Positions 48,091 to 56,260 of a stretch of DNA of 64,000 bases are shown piece after piece. The notes beneath the pieces were generated by a model, which did not search any database, was not told the DNA's origin, and saw only the letters and a program-made list of their open reading frames with translations. Numbering within the stretch: the stretch's first letter is position 1; every line of letters starts with the position of its first letter. Origin of the DNA: Streptomyces luteogriseus (GTDB taxonomy: Bacteria; Actinomycetota; Actinomycetes; Streptomycetales; Streptomycetaceae); NCBI RefSeq assembly GCF_014205055.1, contig NZ_JACHMS010000001.1, positions 7,654,501 through 7,718,500 on the forward strand, in the 5' to 3' direction. The position numbers were made by a program, and so were the translations under genes.

Positions 48091-49761
48091 TCAGCGCCCG
48101 CCCCCGGGCAGCGCCCGCTCCACGATCGCGTCCAGGCCCGCAGACTCCGGCAGTGTCCCGAACGCGTGCCCCCAGTCACCCCCGAGCCGTGTCGCGCAGA
48201 ACGCGTCGGCGACCGCCGGCGGGGCGTGCCGCACGAGGAGGGAGGCCTGGAGGGTGAGTGCCATCTGCTCCACGAGACGCCGTGCCGTCGTCGGCGACGC
48301 CTCGGACAGTCCCGTCCTGAGCCGTGTCACGGCCGCGTCCAGCCGGGCGTCCGCGCCCCGGGCGAGGGCGAGCTCCCCGAACAGGGCCTCGGCGGTGCCC
48401 GGTTCACGGCTCAGCGCCCGCAGCACGTCGAGGGCGTTGACGTTCCCCGAGCCCTCCCAGATCGACAGCAGGGGCGCCTCCCGGTAGTGCCGGGGCATGC
48501 CCGAGTCCTCGACGTATCCGTTGCCGCCGAGGCACTCCAGGGCTTCCGCGGTGAAGGCCGGGCCCCGCTTGGTCACCCAGTACTTGCCGACGGCGGTGGC
48601 GATCCGGCGGAACGCCGCCTCGCCCTCGTCCCCGCGGATCGCCCGGTCGGCCGCCCCCGCCAGCCGCAGGGTGAGTGTCGTGGCGGCCTCCGACTCCAGC
48701 GCCAGATCGGCGAGGACGTTGCGCATCAGCGGCTGGTCCACGAGCCGTGCGCCGAACGCGCTGCGGTGGCGCGCATGGTGCCCCGCCTCGACGAGGGACT
48801 TGCGCATCAGCGCGGCCGACATCATCACGCAGTCCAGCCGGGTGCAGTTGACCATCTCGATGATGGTCTTCACACCCTGGCCCTCGGGGCCGACCAGCCA
48901 GGCCACCGTCCCGTCGAACTCGGGCTCGGAGGAGGCGTTGGACCGGTTGCCCAGCTTGTCCTTCAGCCGCTGGATGCGGAAGGTGTTGCGGGTCCCGTCG
49001 GGCAGGACGCGCGGCACCAGGAAGCACGACAGCCCGCCCGGGGCCTGCGCCAGCACCAGGAACACGTCGCACATCGGCGCCGAGGTGAACCACTTGTGCC
49101 CGCGCAGCGTGTACACCCCGGGCTCCGCCGTGGGCGTGGCCGCCGTGGTGTTCGTGCGGACGTCGGAGCCGCCCTGCTTCTCGGTCATCCCCATGCCCGC
49201 CAGCAGCCCGCGCTTCTCGGTGGGCTCTCGGAGGACGGGGTCGTACTCGCGGCTCGTCAGCAGCGGCTCGTAGAGCTTCGCCAGCTCCGGTTGCCGGCGC
49301 AGCGCCGGGACGGCCGCGTAGGTCATCGACGTGGGACAGCCGTGCCCGGCCTCGGTGTGCCCCCACACCAGTCCGCCGGCGCTCCGCACGACATGGGCGC
49401 CGGACCGGTCGTCCGCCCAGGGCGAGGCGGCCAGACCCTCCGCGATCGCCGCGCGCATCAGGTGGTGCCAGCTGGGGTGGAACTCGACCTCGTCGACGCG
49501 GTTGCCGTACCGGTCGTGCGTCCGGAGCTCCGGCTCGTGCCGGTTGGCCAGGTCGGCCCACTCCTGCGCCCGGGCGCTGCCGGCCCGCCGGCCGAGCCGC
49601 CGCAGGTCCTCCTCGGCCCACCCGGCGCCCTCCCGCCGCAGCCCCTCCAGCAGGGCCGTGTCGTCGGAGGCGTCGTAGGGGGCGAGGGGCGGGGCCTGGT
49701 TGATGACGTCGTGCGTGGCGGATCCGCCGTGCCCCTGCTGTTCGTCCGGTGTCGAGACCAT
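48091..49761 (-). CDS. AidB-like acyl-CoA dehydrogenase
   Basis: A 556-residue flavoprotein with the acyl-CoA dehydrogenase fold. MGMTEKQGGSDVRTNTT and GHKWFTSAPMCDVFLVLAQA are characteristic of the AidB branch, as is the C-terminal extension beyond the ~380 residues of classical members. Also visible: LECLGGNGYVEDSGMPRHYR and SIWEGSGNVNALDVLRAL. E. coli AidB is induced by alkylating agents and binds DNA. Start at 49761 rather than 49797. It diverges from a PaaX-type regulator with an inverted repeat between them, so that regulator probably controls it. Confidence 0.87.
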   Translation of the reverse strand: MVSTPDEQQGHGGSATHDVINQAPPLAPYDASDDTALLEGLRREGAGWAEEDLRRLGRRAGSARAQEWADLANRHEPELRTHDRYGNRVDEVEFHPSWHHLMRAAIAEGLAASPWADDRSGAHVVRSAGGLVWGHTEAGHGCPTSMTYAAVPALRRQPELAKLYEPLLTSREYDPVLREPTEKRGLLAGMGMTEKQGGSDVRTNTTAATPTAEPGVYTLRGHKWFTSAPMCDVFLVLAQAPGGLSCFLVPRVLPDGTRNTFRIQRLKDKLGNRSNASSEPEFDGTVAWLVGPEGQGVKTIIEMVNCTRLDCVMMSAALMRKSLVEAGHHARHRSAFGARLVDQPLMRNVLADLALESEAATTLTLRLAGAADRAIRGDEGEAAFRRIATAVGKYWVTKRGPAFTAEALECLGGNGYVEDSGMPRHYREAPLLSIWEGSGNVNALDVLRALSREPGTAEALFGELALARGADARLDAAVTRLRTGLSEASPTTARRLVEQMALTLQASLLVRHAPPAVADAFCATRLGGDWGHAFGTLPESAGLDAIVERALPGGGR

Positions 49762-49768
49762 GCGGCGA

Positions 49769-49808
49769 GTGTTGCACTCTGGCTGCGGCCGCAGCAATCA
49801 TGCAACAC
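49769..49808. promoter_or_regulatory. Inverted repeats between AidB-like and PaaX-like genes
   Basis: GTGTTGCA (49769-49776) and TGCAACAC (49801-49808) are perfect arms around a central 12-bp palindrome CTGCGGCCGCAG (49783-49794). The element spans the 75-bp divergent gap and would let one regulator act on both genes. Confidence 0.7.
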
Positions 49809-49836
49809 GGAATCCCGCCGCGTACAGTACGTGGCC

Positions 49837-50595
49837 ATGCCGATGAACGTCCCGGCGCGGTCCGGCGCGCTCGATCTGCGTCCCCTGTCCGCCCGGTCGG
49901 TCGTGCTGAGCCTGCTCCTCGGGACGCATCCACCCGAGCTGCCGGTCAGGGAACTGGTGGGGCTCGTGGAGGGCTTCGACGTCGCAGGCTCCACCTTGCG
50001 GGCGGCGCTCAGCCGGATGGTGGCCGCCGGCGACCTGCGGCGCACGGACGGTGGCTACCGCCTCAGCGACCGGCTCCTGGAACGCCAGCGCCGCCAGGAC
50101 GACGCCGTGCACCCGCGCACGCGCGCGTGGGACGGCGACTGGGAGATGGTCGTGGTCACCGCGACGGGACGCGGCCCCGCCGAACGGGCCGACCTGCGCG
50201 CCCGGCTGAGCGCCCTCCGGCTCGCCGAACTCCGCGAGGGGGTCTGGCTACGCCCCGCCAACCTGACCCGCGCCCTGCCCGGCGACCTGGACCGGGTGGC
50301 CCAGCGCTACACGGCCCGCCCCGACCGGCCCTCGGGTGAATTGGCCGAAACGCTGTGGCCGCTGGACGCCTGGGCCGCCACGGCCCGGGCTCTGCTCGAC
50401 CACATCGCCGGCGCTCCCCGCCCGGCCGACCGCCTGACCGCCTTCGCCGCCGTCGTACGGCACCTGCTCGCCGACCCCGTCCTGCCGTCCGGACTCCTGC
50501 CCGCCGACTGGCCCGGCACCGGACTGCGCACCGCCTACACCCACTATCAGCGAGAGCTGGTCGGAGAGGTGCGCGCGCGGGTGCGCGGCGCCTGA
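49837..50595 (+). CDS. PaaX-family transcriptional regulator
   Basis: A 252-residue regulator: N-terminal PaaX winged helix (RSVVLSLLLGTHPPELPVRE, STLRAALSRMVAAGDLRRTD), a middle domain (DGDWEMVVVTATGRGPAERA) and a C-terminal helical domain (LLADPVLPSGLLPADWPG, a PaaX hallmark). PaaX proteins repress aromatic acyl-CoA catabolism and respond to CoA thioesters. It is divergent from the AidB-like dehydrogenase. The ATG at 49837 is chosen; the very long frame upstream is antisense to the dehydrogenase. Confidence 0.88.
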   Translation: MPMNVPARSGALDLRPLSARSVVLSLLLGTHPPELPVRELVGLVEGFDVAGSTLRAALSRMVAAGDLRRTDGGYRLSDRLLERQRRQDDAVHPRTRAWDGDWEMVVVTATGRGPAERADLRARLSALRLAELREGVWLRPANLTRALPGDLDRVAQRYTARPDRPSGELAETLWPLDAWAATARALLDHIAGAPRPADRLTAFAAVVRHLLADPVLPSGLLPADWPGTGLRTAYTHYQRELVGEVRARVRGA

Positions 50596-50601
50596 CGCGG
50601 A

Positions 50602-50641
50602 CGGCCGTGCGCAGCGCCCGCCGGGGCGCTCCGCACGGCCG
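50602..50641. terminator. Hairpin terminator between the PaaX-like and pectate lyase genes
   Basis: CGGCCGTGCG (50602-50611) pairs with CGCACGGCCG (50632-50641), continued after one C-C mismatch by AGCGCC with GGCGCT. It lies between convergent stops. Confidence 0.8.
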
Positions 50642-50668
50642 CCTTCACCGTGGGGGGACTGGCCGGGG

Positions 50669-51457
50669 CTACCTGTAGGTGACGTCCGAGGTGGAGTAGA
50701 GGCAGTTCTTGCTGTCGGGTCCGGAGCCGACAGCGGTGTTGTTGTTGTACTTCTGGCAGGGGACGACCTTGCGGCCCGAGTCGTTGCGGATCGTGATGTT
50801 CCGCAGCGTCGCCACGTCGTTGCGGTTGACGTTGATGCCGACGAGCCGCGCGGTGGAGCCGGTGCCGGTCACGTCGACGGTGTTGAGGTTGACCTTGCGC
50901 GTGTACTGCGTGGAGCAGTCGCCGCACGAGCGGTACAGCGTCTTGAACTCCTGCACCGCGAAGTTGGAGATGGTCAGCGTGCCGCCGCCGTTGTGCTGGA
51001 AGACCTTGTCGGCGGCCTTCTTCGCTCCGCCGCCGATCACCTGGTAGGTCGCGCCGTTTCCGCCGCGGAAGGTGGCGGCGTCCTCGCCGACGTCCTCCCA
51101 CCAGACGTTCTGCAGCGTGCAGCTGCCCTCGCAGTGGATGCCGTCGGCCGCGGGGGCGCCGAGGATCACGTTCTTCAGCACCGCGCCGTTCGCGAGCTTG
51201 AAGATCGGGTCCTGCCCCTCCTCCTGGCCGTCGCCGGCCAGTTCCCCGGTGCCGTAGTACCGCTTCATCCCGTAGTCCTTGGTGCCGGACACGGAGATGG
51301 TGGAGGAGGTGCCCTGGCTGCCGTTGGGGGCCGGCCATGTCGCGGCGCTCGCGGTGGGCGCGTTGGTAGTCATGATCATGCCAACCGAGAGGCCGAGTGT
51401 GGCCACTGCGCCGGTCAGTGCGCGCCTGCGGGGGCGCGGGCGTGTCGCAGAAGTCAT
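50669..51457 (-). CDS. Secreted pectate lyase, polysaccharide lyase family 3
   Basis: A 262-residue exported protein: signal peptide about 1-38 (RRALTGAVATLGLSVGMIM, ending SASAATWP), then a right-handed beta-helix of PL3 type. Family landmarks include KNVILGAPAADGIHCEGSC, WWEDVGEDAATFRGG, SCGDCSTQYTRKV and paired Cys residues. PL3 cleaves polygalacturonate by Ca-dependent beta-elimination. The ATG at 51457 has AAGGA upstream; the longer frame to 51586 runs through the operator. Its upstream site shares the core of the uronate operon operator. Confidence 0.9.
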   Translation of the reverse strand: MTSATRPRPRRRALTGAVATLGLSVGMIMTTNAPTASAATWPAPNGSQGTSSTISVSGTKDYGMKRYYGTGELAGDGQEEGQDPIFKLANGAVLKNVILGAPAADGIHCEGSCTLQNVWWEDVGEDAATFRGGNGATYQVIGGGAKKAADKVFQHNGGGTLTISNFAVQEFKTLYRSCGDCSTQYTRKVNLNTVDVTGTGSTARLVGINVNRNDVATLRNITIRNDSGRKVVPCQKYNNNTAVGSGPDSKNCLYSTSDVTYR

Positions 51458-51560
51458 GTCCCGATTCCTTCTGTCGTGGGGGTGGAGGCGTGCCGGGCTC
51501 CTCCGGAGTCCGGGCATTCCGTCGGGGGCGTGCCTTCGTTGAGCTGGCGATTCATGTAGA

Positions 51561-51573
51561 TGAACGCCATTCA
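51561..51573. promoter_or_regulatory. Operator upstream of pectate lyase, shared with the uronate operon
   Basis: TGAACGCCATTCA differs at two central bases from TGAACGTCCTTCA at 31465-31477. It lies about 105 bp upstream of the pectate lyase start codon. A second palindrome, AAGCGCTT (51651-51658), lies further upstream and may belong to another repressor. Confidence 0.6.
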
Positions 51574-51717
51574 ATATCCCGTCCAATGCGGGCCATTACG
51601 GATGGCTGCCCGCATCGACGGGTCACACTGCTGAACGGAACGTAGGGGGCAAGCGCTTTCTAGTCAACGCCTCGCGCAGAACACATTCAGCCGCTCCTGG
51701 TCAGGGCGATGCGGGCG

Positions 51718-51731
51718 TGGGAGCGCTTCCA
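51718..51731. promoter_or_regulatory. CebR-type operator upstream of the CBM2 esterase
   Basis: TGGGAGCGCTTCCA matches the 14-bp CebR palindrome TGGGAGCGCTCCCA at 13 positions. CebR is the LacI-family repressor of cellulose and cellobiose use in Streptomyces, released by cello-oligosaccharides. The site is 76 bp before the likely GTG start. Confidence 0.8.
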
Positions 51732-51806
51732 TGGAAACCATGTCCATGTCACCATGCCGCATGGACGCTTCCTGAACCGCACCTCATGACGGAAGGAACG
51801 CCGGAC

Positions 51807-53147
51807 GTGTCAGCCACCCCCCACCCCGCGGCGCCCAGACCCCCGTGGTCGATGCTCCTCACGCTCGTCGCCGCGCTGCTGCCGTTGCTCACCGCCACCG
51901 TGCTCGGCGCACCCGCGGCCGTCGCGGGCGAGCCCGCCCGCGATGCCGCCCGCGCGGGGGCCGTCCCCGCCGCCGCCCTCACCGAGGTCACCGACTTCGG
52001 CACGAACCCCAGCAACCTGCGCATGTACCTGTACGTTCCGGAGAACGTCACGCCGAAGCCGGCGGTCGTGGTGGCCGTGCACTGGTGCACCGGCTCGGGC
52101 CCGGACATGTACAACGGCACCGAGTACGACACCCTCGCCGACCGGTACGGATTCATCGTGCTCTACCCGTCCGTCACCCGCAGCGGCAAGTGCTTCGACG
52201 TCTCCTCGCCCCAGGCCCTGCGCCGCGGCGGCGGCAGTGACCCCGTCGGCATCAAGTCGATGATCGACTGGACCACCCGCACCTACGACGCCGACACCGG
52301 CCGCATCTTCGCCACCGGCATCTCCTCCGGCGCGATGATGACGAACGTCCTGCTCGGGGACTACCCCGACGTGTTCGCGGCGGGTGCCGCCTTCTCGGGC
52401 GTCCCGTTCGGCTGCTTCGCCACCACCGACGGCTCCGAGTGGAACAGCGCCTGCTCGGGCGGAACGATCATCCGCACCCCGAAGGAGTGGGGTGACCTGG
52501 CCCGGGGCGCGTACCCCGGCTACACCGGTTCCCGGCCCCGGATGCAGATCTGGCACGGCACCCAGGACGACGTCCTGCGCTACCCCAACTTCGGGGAGCA
52601 GATCAAGCAGTGGACCCATGTGCAGGGCGTGAGCCAGACACCCACCACCACCGACACGCCCCAGTCCGGCTGGACCCGCACCCGCTACGGCGGCACGGGT
52701 GACCGGGCCCCCGTGGAGGCCGTCAGTCTTCAGGGCGTGGGCCACAACCTGTACGCCCAGGGCATGGCGTCCCGCGTGCTCACCTTCTTCGGCCTGGACA
52801 GCTCCGGCCCGGCTCCCCAGCCCCAGCCCGGCGCCTGCAGGGTGACGGCCTCGGTGAACGCCTGGAGCACCGGCCTGACCGCGTCGGTGACCCTCACCAA
52901 CACCGGCACGACAGCCGTCGACGGCTGGAAGCTCGGATTCACGCTGCCCGCGGGGCAGACGGTCACGGGCGGCTGGGGTGCCACGTACACGCCGTCGTCC
53001 GGGTCGGTCACCGCCACCAACGTCGCCTACAACGGCACCATCGCGCCCGGCGCGAGCGTGAGCATCGGCTATCAGGCGAGTCATGGCGGCAACAGCGCCG
53101 CCCCGGCCGCGTTCACGCTCAACGGAACGACGTGTGCGGCCGGTTGA
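51807..53147 (+). CDS. Secreted CE1/PHB-depolymerase-type esterase with C-terminal CBM2 (acetylxylan esterase-like)
   Basis: A 446-residue exported enzyme: signal peptide about 1-45, an alpha/beta hydrolase about 55-345 and a CBM2 cellulose-binding module about 352-446 (CRVTASVNAWSTGLTASVTL, VDGWKLGFTLPAGQTVTGGW). The nucleophile is Ser in ATGISSGAMMTNVL, a form typical of fungal and bacterial acetylxylan/feruloyl esterases of CE1; GVGHNLYAQ likely holds the His. It would remove acetyl or feruloyl groups from xylan attached to cellulose. The GTG at 51807 has GGAAGGAA before it; ATG at 51786 does not. The CebR-type box upstream predicts induction by cellobiose. Confidence 0.85.
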   Translation: MSATPHPAAPRPPWSMLLTLVAALLPLLTATVLGAPAAVAGEPARDAARAGAVPAAALTEVTDFGTNPSNLRMYLYVPENVTPKPAVVVAVHWCTGSGPDMYNGTEYDTLADRYGFIVLYPSVTRSGKCFDVSSPQALRRGGGSDPVGIKSMIDWTTRTYDADTGRIFATGISSGAMMTNVLLGDYPDVFAAGAAFSGVPFGCFATTDGSEWNSACSGGTIIRTPKEWGDLARGAYPGYTGSRPRMQIWHGTQDDVLRYPNFGEQIKQWTHVQGVSQTPTTTDTPQSGWTRTRYGGTGDRAPVEAVSLQGVGHNLYAQGMASRVLTFFGLDSSGPAPQPQPGACRVTASVNAWSTGLTASVTLTNTGTTAVDGWKLGFTLPAGQTVTGGWGATYTPSSGSVTATNVAYNGTIAPGASVSIGYQASHGGNSAAPAAFTLNGTTCAAG

Positions 53148-53219
53148 CGAGCCCGAGCGGGTGCCGGAGCGGACGGACCGGTTGACGGGCCCGAGCGGAT
53201 GCCGGATCAGACCGACCGG
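53144..53219. repeat. 38-bp imperfect tandem duplication joining two convergent gene ends
   Basis: Units 53144-53181 and 53182-53219 match at about 33 of 38 positions. The first contains the stop codon of the esterase gene and the second the stop codon of the convergent oxidoreductase gene. Confidence 0.85.
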
Positions 53220-54298
53220 TGGTACTGGTCCGGCACCCGCACCTCACCGCCGAGCTCCCGCGCCGCGTGCCGCGCCCACGAGGGGTTGCGCAGCAGCTCC
53301 CGGCCCAGCAGGACCGCGTCCGCCTCACCGTTGGCCAGGATCTTCTCGGCCTGCTCGACCTCGGTGATGAGCCCGACCGAGGCGACCGGCAGGGCCGTCT
53401 CGTTCTTCACCCGGGCGGCGAAGGGCACCTGGTAGCCGGGGCCGGTGGGGATGCGGACGCCGGAGGCGTTGCCACCGGTGGAGACGTCCAGCAGGTCGAT
53501 GCCGTGGGCCCGCAGATCGGCGGCGAAACGGACCGTGTCGTCCGCGGTCCAGCCGCCGTCCTCGAGCCACTCGGTCGCCGAGACGCGGAAGAACAGCGGC
53601 TTGTCGTCCGGCCACACCTCCCGTACGGCGTCGACGACTTCGAGGGCGAACCGGGTGCGGTTCGCGTACGAGCCGCCGTAGGCGTCGGTGCGGTGGTTGG
53701 AGTGCGGGGAGAGGAACTCGTTGATCAGGTAACCGTGGGCACCGTGGATCTCGGCGACCTCGAAGCCGGCGGCGAGCGCGCGACGGGCCGCGGCCGCGAA
53801 CTGCGCGACCACGTCCTCGATCTGGTCGACGGTCAGCTCGGACGGGACCGGGTGCCTGTCGTCGAACGCGAGCGGGCTCGGGGCGACGGAGTCCCAGCCG
53901 TGGGCGTCCGGGCCGACCGGGGCGCCGCCCTTCCAGGGGCGGTCCGTCGAGGCCTTGCGGCCGGCGTGGGCCAGCTGGATCGCCGGCACCGTGCCCTGTG
54001 CTGCGAGGAAGCGGGTGAGGCGGCGGAACGCCTCGACCTGCGCGTCGTTCCAGATGCCCAGGTCGTAGGGCGAGATGCGGCCCTGCGCCGACACCGCGGT
54101 CGCCTCGACGATGATCAGGCCCGTGCCGCCGGTGGCGCGGGCGGCGTAGTGCGCGAAGTGCCAGTCGGTGGGGACCCCGGTCTCCGGGCCCTCCGGCGCC
54201 GCCGAGTACTGGCACATCGGGGGCATCCACACGCGGTTCGGGATCGTCAGCTCGCGCAGGGTGTAGGGCTCGAAGAGCGCGGTCACGGCGGACTCCAT
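53207..54298 (-). CDS. Old yellow enzyme, YqjM-type NADPH:flavin oxidoreductase
   Basis: A 363-residue FMN enzyme. Class III/YqjM marks: regulatory Cys in MPPMCQYSA (about residue 29), substrate-binding His pair in EIHGAHGYLINEFLSPHSN, FMN loops VASVGLITEVEQAEKIL and DAVLLGRELLRNP. It reduces activated C=C bonds of enals, quinones and similar electrophiles, with roles in stress and detoxification. It is divergent from an ArsR-type regulator across a short region with inverted repeats, so its expression is likely derepressed by a ligand of that regulator. Confidence 0.93.
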   Translation of the reverse strand: MESAVTALFEPYTLRELTIPNRVWMPPMCQYSAAPEGPETGVPTDWHFAHYAARATGGTGLIIVEATAVSAQGRISPYDLGIWNDAQVEAFRRLTRFLAAQGTVPAIQLAHAGRKASTDRPWKGGAPVGPDAHGWDSVAPSPLAFDDRHPVPSELTVDQIEDVVAQFAAAARRALAAGFEVAEIHGAHGYLINEFLSPHSNHRTDAYGGSYANRTRFALEVVDAVREVWPDDKPLFFRVSATEWLEDGGWTADDTVRFAADLRAHGIDLLDVSTGGNASGVRIPTGPGYQVPFAARVKNETALPVASVGLITEVEQAEKILANGEADAVLLGRELLRNPSWARHAARELGGEVRVPDQYHRSV

Positions 54299-54320
54299 TC
54301 GTCACGGGGCCGATGTCGAC

Positions 54321-54376
54321 TCGTACGATAGGCACCGTAGTACGATGGATGTCAAACTACGAGGGTTCTCGTACTA
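54321..54376. promoter_or_regulatory. Operator cluster between the OYE and ArsR genes
   Basis: TAGTACGA (54338-54345) and TCGTACTA (54369-54376) form perfect arms 23 bp apart, and TCGTACGA (54321-54328) is a further palindromic copy. They fill the divergent promoter region, fitting repression of both genes by the ArsR protein. Confidence 0.7.
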
Positions 54377-54404
54377 TGGAGTCCCCGAGGAACTGGAGCC
54401 CGCC

Positions 54405-54755
54405 GTGACGTCCCCCGCCGTCAGCAGTCGTGACCTGCCGCACCCCGCGTCCGACGAGATCAGGCTGGAGGACGTTCTGCACGCGCTCTCGGATCCGATG
54501 CGGCTGCGGATCGTGCGGGAGCTCTCCGGCGCGCGTGGCGAGTTGTCGTGCTCGCACTTCGATCTGCCCGTCACCAAGTCGACCACCACGCACCACTTCC
54601 GGGTGCTGCGGGAGAGCGGGGTGATCCGGCAGGTGTACCGGGGGACGGCCAAGATGAACGGGCTGCGGCGGGACGACCTCGACGAGCTCTTCCCGGGGTT
54701 GCTGGCCGCCCTCCTCGACGCCGCCGCCCGGCAGGCCGTCCGGCTCGCCGGCTGA
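54405..54755 (+). CDS. ArsR-family transcriptional regulator
   Basis: A 116-residue winged-helix repressor (LEDVLHALSDPMRLRIVREL, FDLPVTKSTTTHHFRVLRES, GVIRQVYRGTAKMNGLRRDD). The recognition helix contains TKSTTTHHF. No obvious metal-binding CxC motif, so it probably senses a small organic ligand or oxidation; a Cys is present in LSCSHFD. I start at GTG 54405 because the ATG at 54345 lies inside the operator. It is divergent from the old yellow enzyme gene and likely represses it. Confidence 0.85.
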   Translation: MTSPAVSSRDLPHPASDEIRLEDVLHALSDPMRLRIVRELSGARGELSCSHFDLPVTKSTTTHHFRVLRESGVIRQVYRGTAKMNGLRRDDLDELFPGLLAALLDAAARQAVRLAG

Positions 54756-54761
54756 GGGCCC

Positions 54762-56105
54762 TCAGGGCGCCTTGCCGGCCGCGGCCTTCAACAGGGACGG
54801 CCAGTCCGGGAGTTTGACCACGCCGCGGCCCAGTGAGGCACCCAGTTCCGCCTCCGCCCGCTCGATCGCCTGCCAGCCCGGCCATTCCACCGGGTCGGTT
54901 CCCGCTGCGCGCAGCGCCGTGAGGGGGTCGTCGGGCGCGGTCCGCCGCGCGAGGGCCGGCGCGTCCTCCAGGAGCGCGGTCGCCGTCTCCTTCGCGCACG
55001 GGCGGTTCGTGCCGATGACGCCCGTGGGGCCACGCTTGATCCAGCCCGCCACGTACTCGCCCGGGGCGACGGCACCCTCGCGCAGGATGCGGCCGGACAG
55101 ATTCGGGACGGTGCCGGTGGCCGGGTCGAAGGGGAGGCCCTCCAGGGGGACTCCGCGGTAGCCCACCGAGCGCAGTACCAGCTGTCCCTCGATGACCTCA
55201 TGGCGGCCGGTGCCCCTCACTCCGCCATGGCCGTCCGGGATCGTCCGCTCGAACCGCACGGCGTCCACATGGCCCTGCTGGGCGAGCAGTTCGGCCGGGC
55301 GGAGGAAGAACCGGAGGTGGATGCGGCGCGGGGCGCCCTTTGGGGTTGTCCCGGCCCAGCCGCGCAGGACCTCGACGTTGCGGCGCTGCGGGGCGGGCAG
55401 CGCGGAGGGGTCCGTGTAGCCCGGATCCAGGGCCAGTTCCGCCGGGTCCACGACGACGTCCGTCTCCGGCAGGGTGCCCAGCTCGCGCAGCTCCTTGGTG
55501 GTGAACCGGGCCTGGGAGGGACCGCGCCGGCCCACCATGTGGATCTCGGTGACCCGGCTGGCCGCCAGGGTGGTCAGGGCCGCCTGCGGCATGTCGGTGG
55601 AGGTCAGCTCGGCCAGTCCCCGGGCCAGCATCCGCGTGACGTCCACGGCGACGTTCCCCACCCCGATGACCACCGCCGACCGGGCGTCCCGCAGGAAACC
55701 GGCGTCCACGGCGTCCGGGTGGGCGCTGTACCAGGACACGAACTGCGTCGCCGACCAGCTCCCCGGCAGGTCCTCCCCGGGGATGCCCAGATGCCGGTCG
55801 GTGGCGGCGCCCACGCAGTACACCACCGCGTGGTACAGCTCCCGGAGCCGTGCCACGGTCACGCCGCCGGGGCCGATCCGCACACCGCCGAGGAAGCGCA
55901 CCCGCTCGTGCTCCAGGACCGCGCGCAGGTTGTTCTGCAGCGACTTGATCTTCTCGTGGTCGGGTGCCACGCCGTAGCGGACGAGGCCGTAGGGGCACGG
56001 CAGCCGGTCCAGGACGTCGACGCGCACCTCGGAGTTCAGCTGGACCAGGCTCTGGGCGGTGTAGCACCCGCTGGGCCCGGAGCCTACGACGGCGACTCGC
56101 AGCAC
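54762..56105 (-). CDS. fprA: Ferredoxin/adrenodoxin-NADP reductase-like flavoprotein (FprA type)
   Basis: A 447-residue FAD/NADP enzyme: FAD motif RVAVVGSGPSGCYTAQSL at the N-terminus, the conserved RLPCPYGLVRYGVAPDHEKI, the NADP loop AVVIGVGNVAVDVTRMLARG, VTEIHMVGRRGPSQARFT and the C-terminal AGWIKRGPTGVIGTNRPCAK. It passes electrons from NADPH to ferredoxins, often serving cytochromes P450. No ferredoxin or P450 gene is adjacent. GTG start at 56105 with AAGGAG upstream; the frame beyond is non-coding. Confidence 0.92.
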   Translation of the reverse strand: MLRVAVVGSGPSGCYTAQSLVQLNSEVRVDVLDRLPCPYGLVRYGVAPDHEKIKSLQNNLRAVLEHERVRFLGGVRIGPGGVTVARLRELYHAVVYCVGAATDRHLGIPGEDLPGSWSATQFVSWYSAHPDAVDAGFLRDARSAVVIGVGNVAVDVTRMLARGLAELTSTDMPQAALTTLAASRVTEIHMVGRRGPSQARFTTKELRELGTLPETDVVVDPAELALDPGYTDPSALPAPQRRNVEVLRGWAGTTPKGAPRRIHLRFFLRPAELLAQQGHVDAVRFERTIPDGHGGVRGTGRHEVIEGQLVLRSVGYRGVPLEGLPFDPATGTVPNLSGRILREGAVAPGEYVAGWIKRGPTGVIGTNRPCAKETATALLEDAPALARRTAPDDPLTALRAAGTDPVEWPGWQAIERAEAELGASLGRGVVKLPDWPSLLKAAAGKAP

Positions 56106-56260
56106 GGCGGAACTCCTTACCGGAGGGATCCGACGGATCTCAGGAGAGTGCTGACGCCACCAGCATCGCACTGTGCGGGCTCCGCTGACAGGGTGCAGTG
56201 CGCCGCCCGAGGCGCGTGTCCGATCTATAGGGAATGTGATCATGCGGTTACGTTGAGTGT

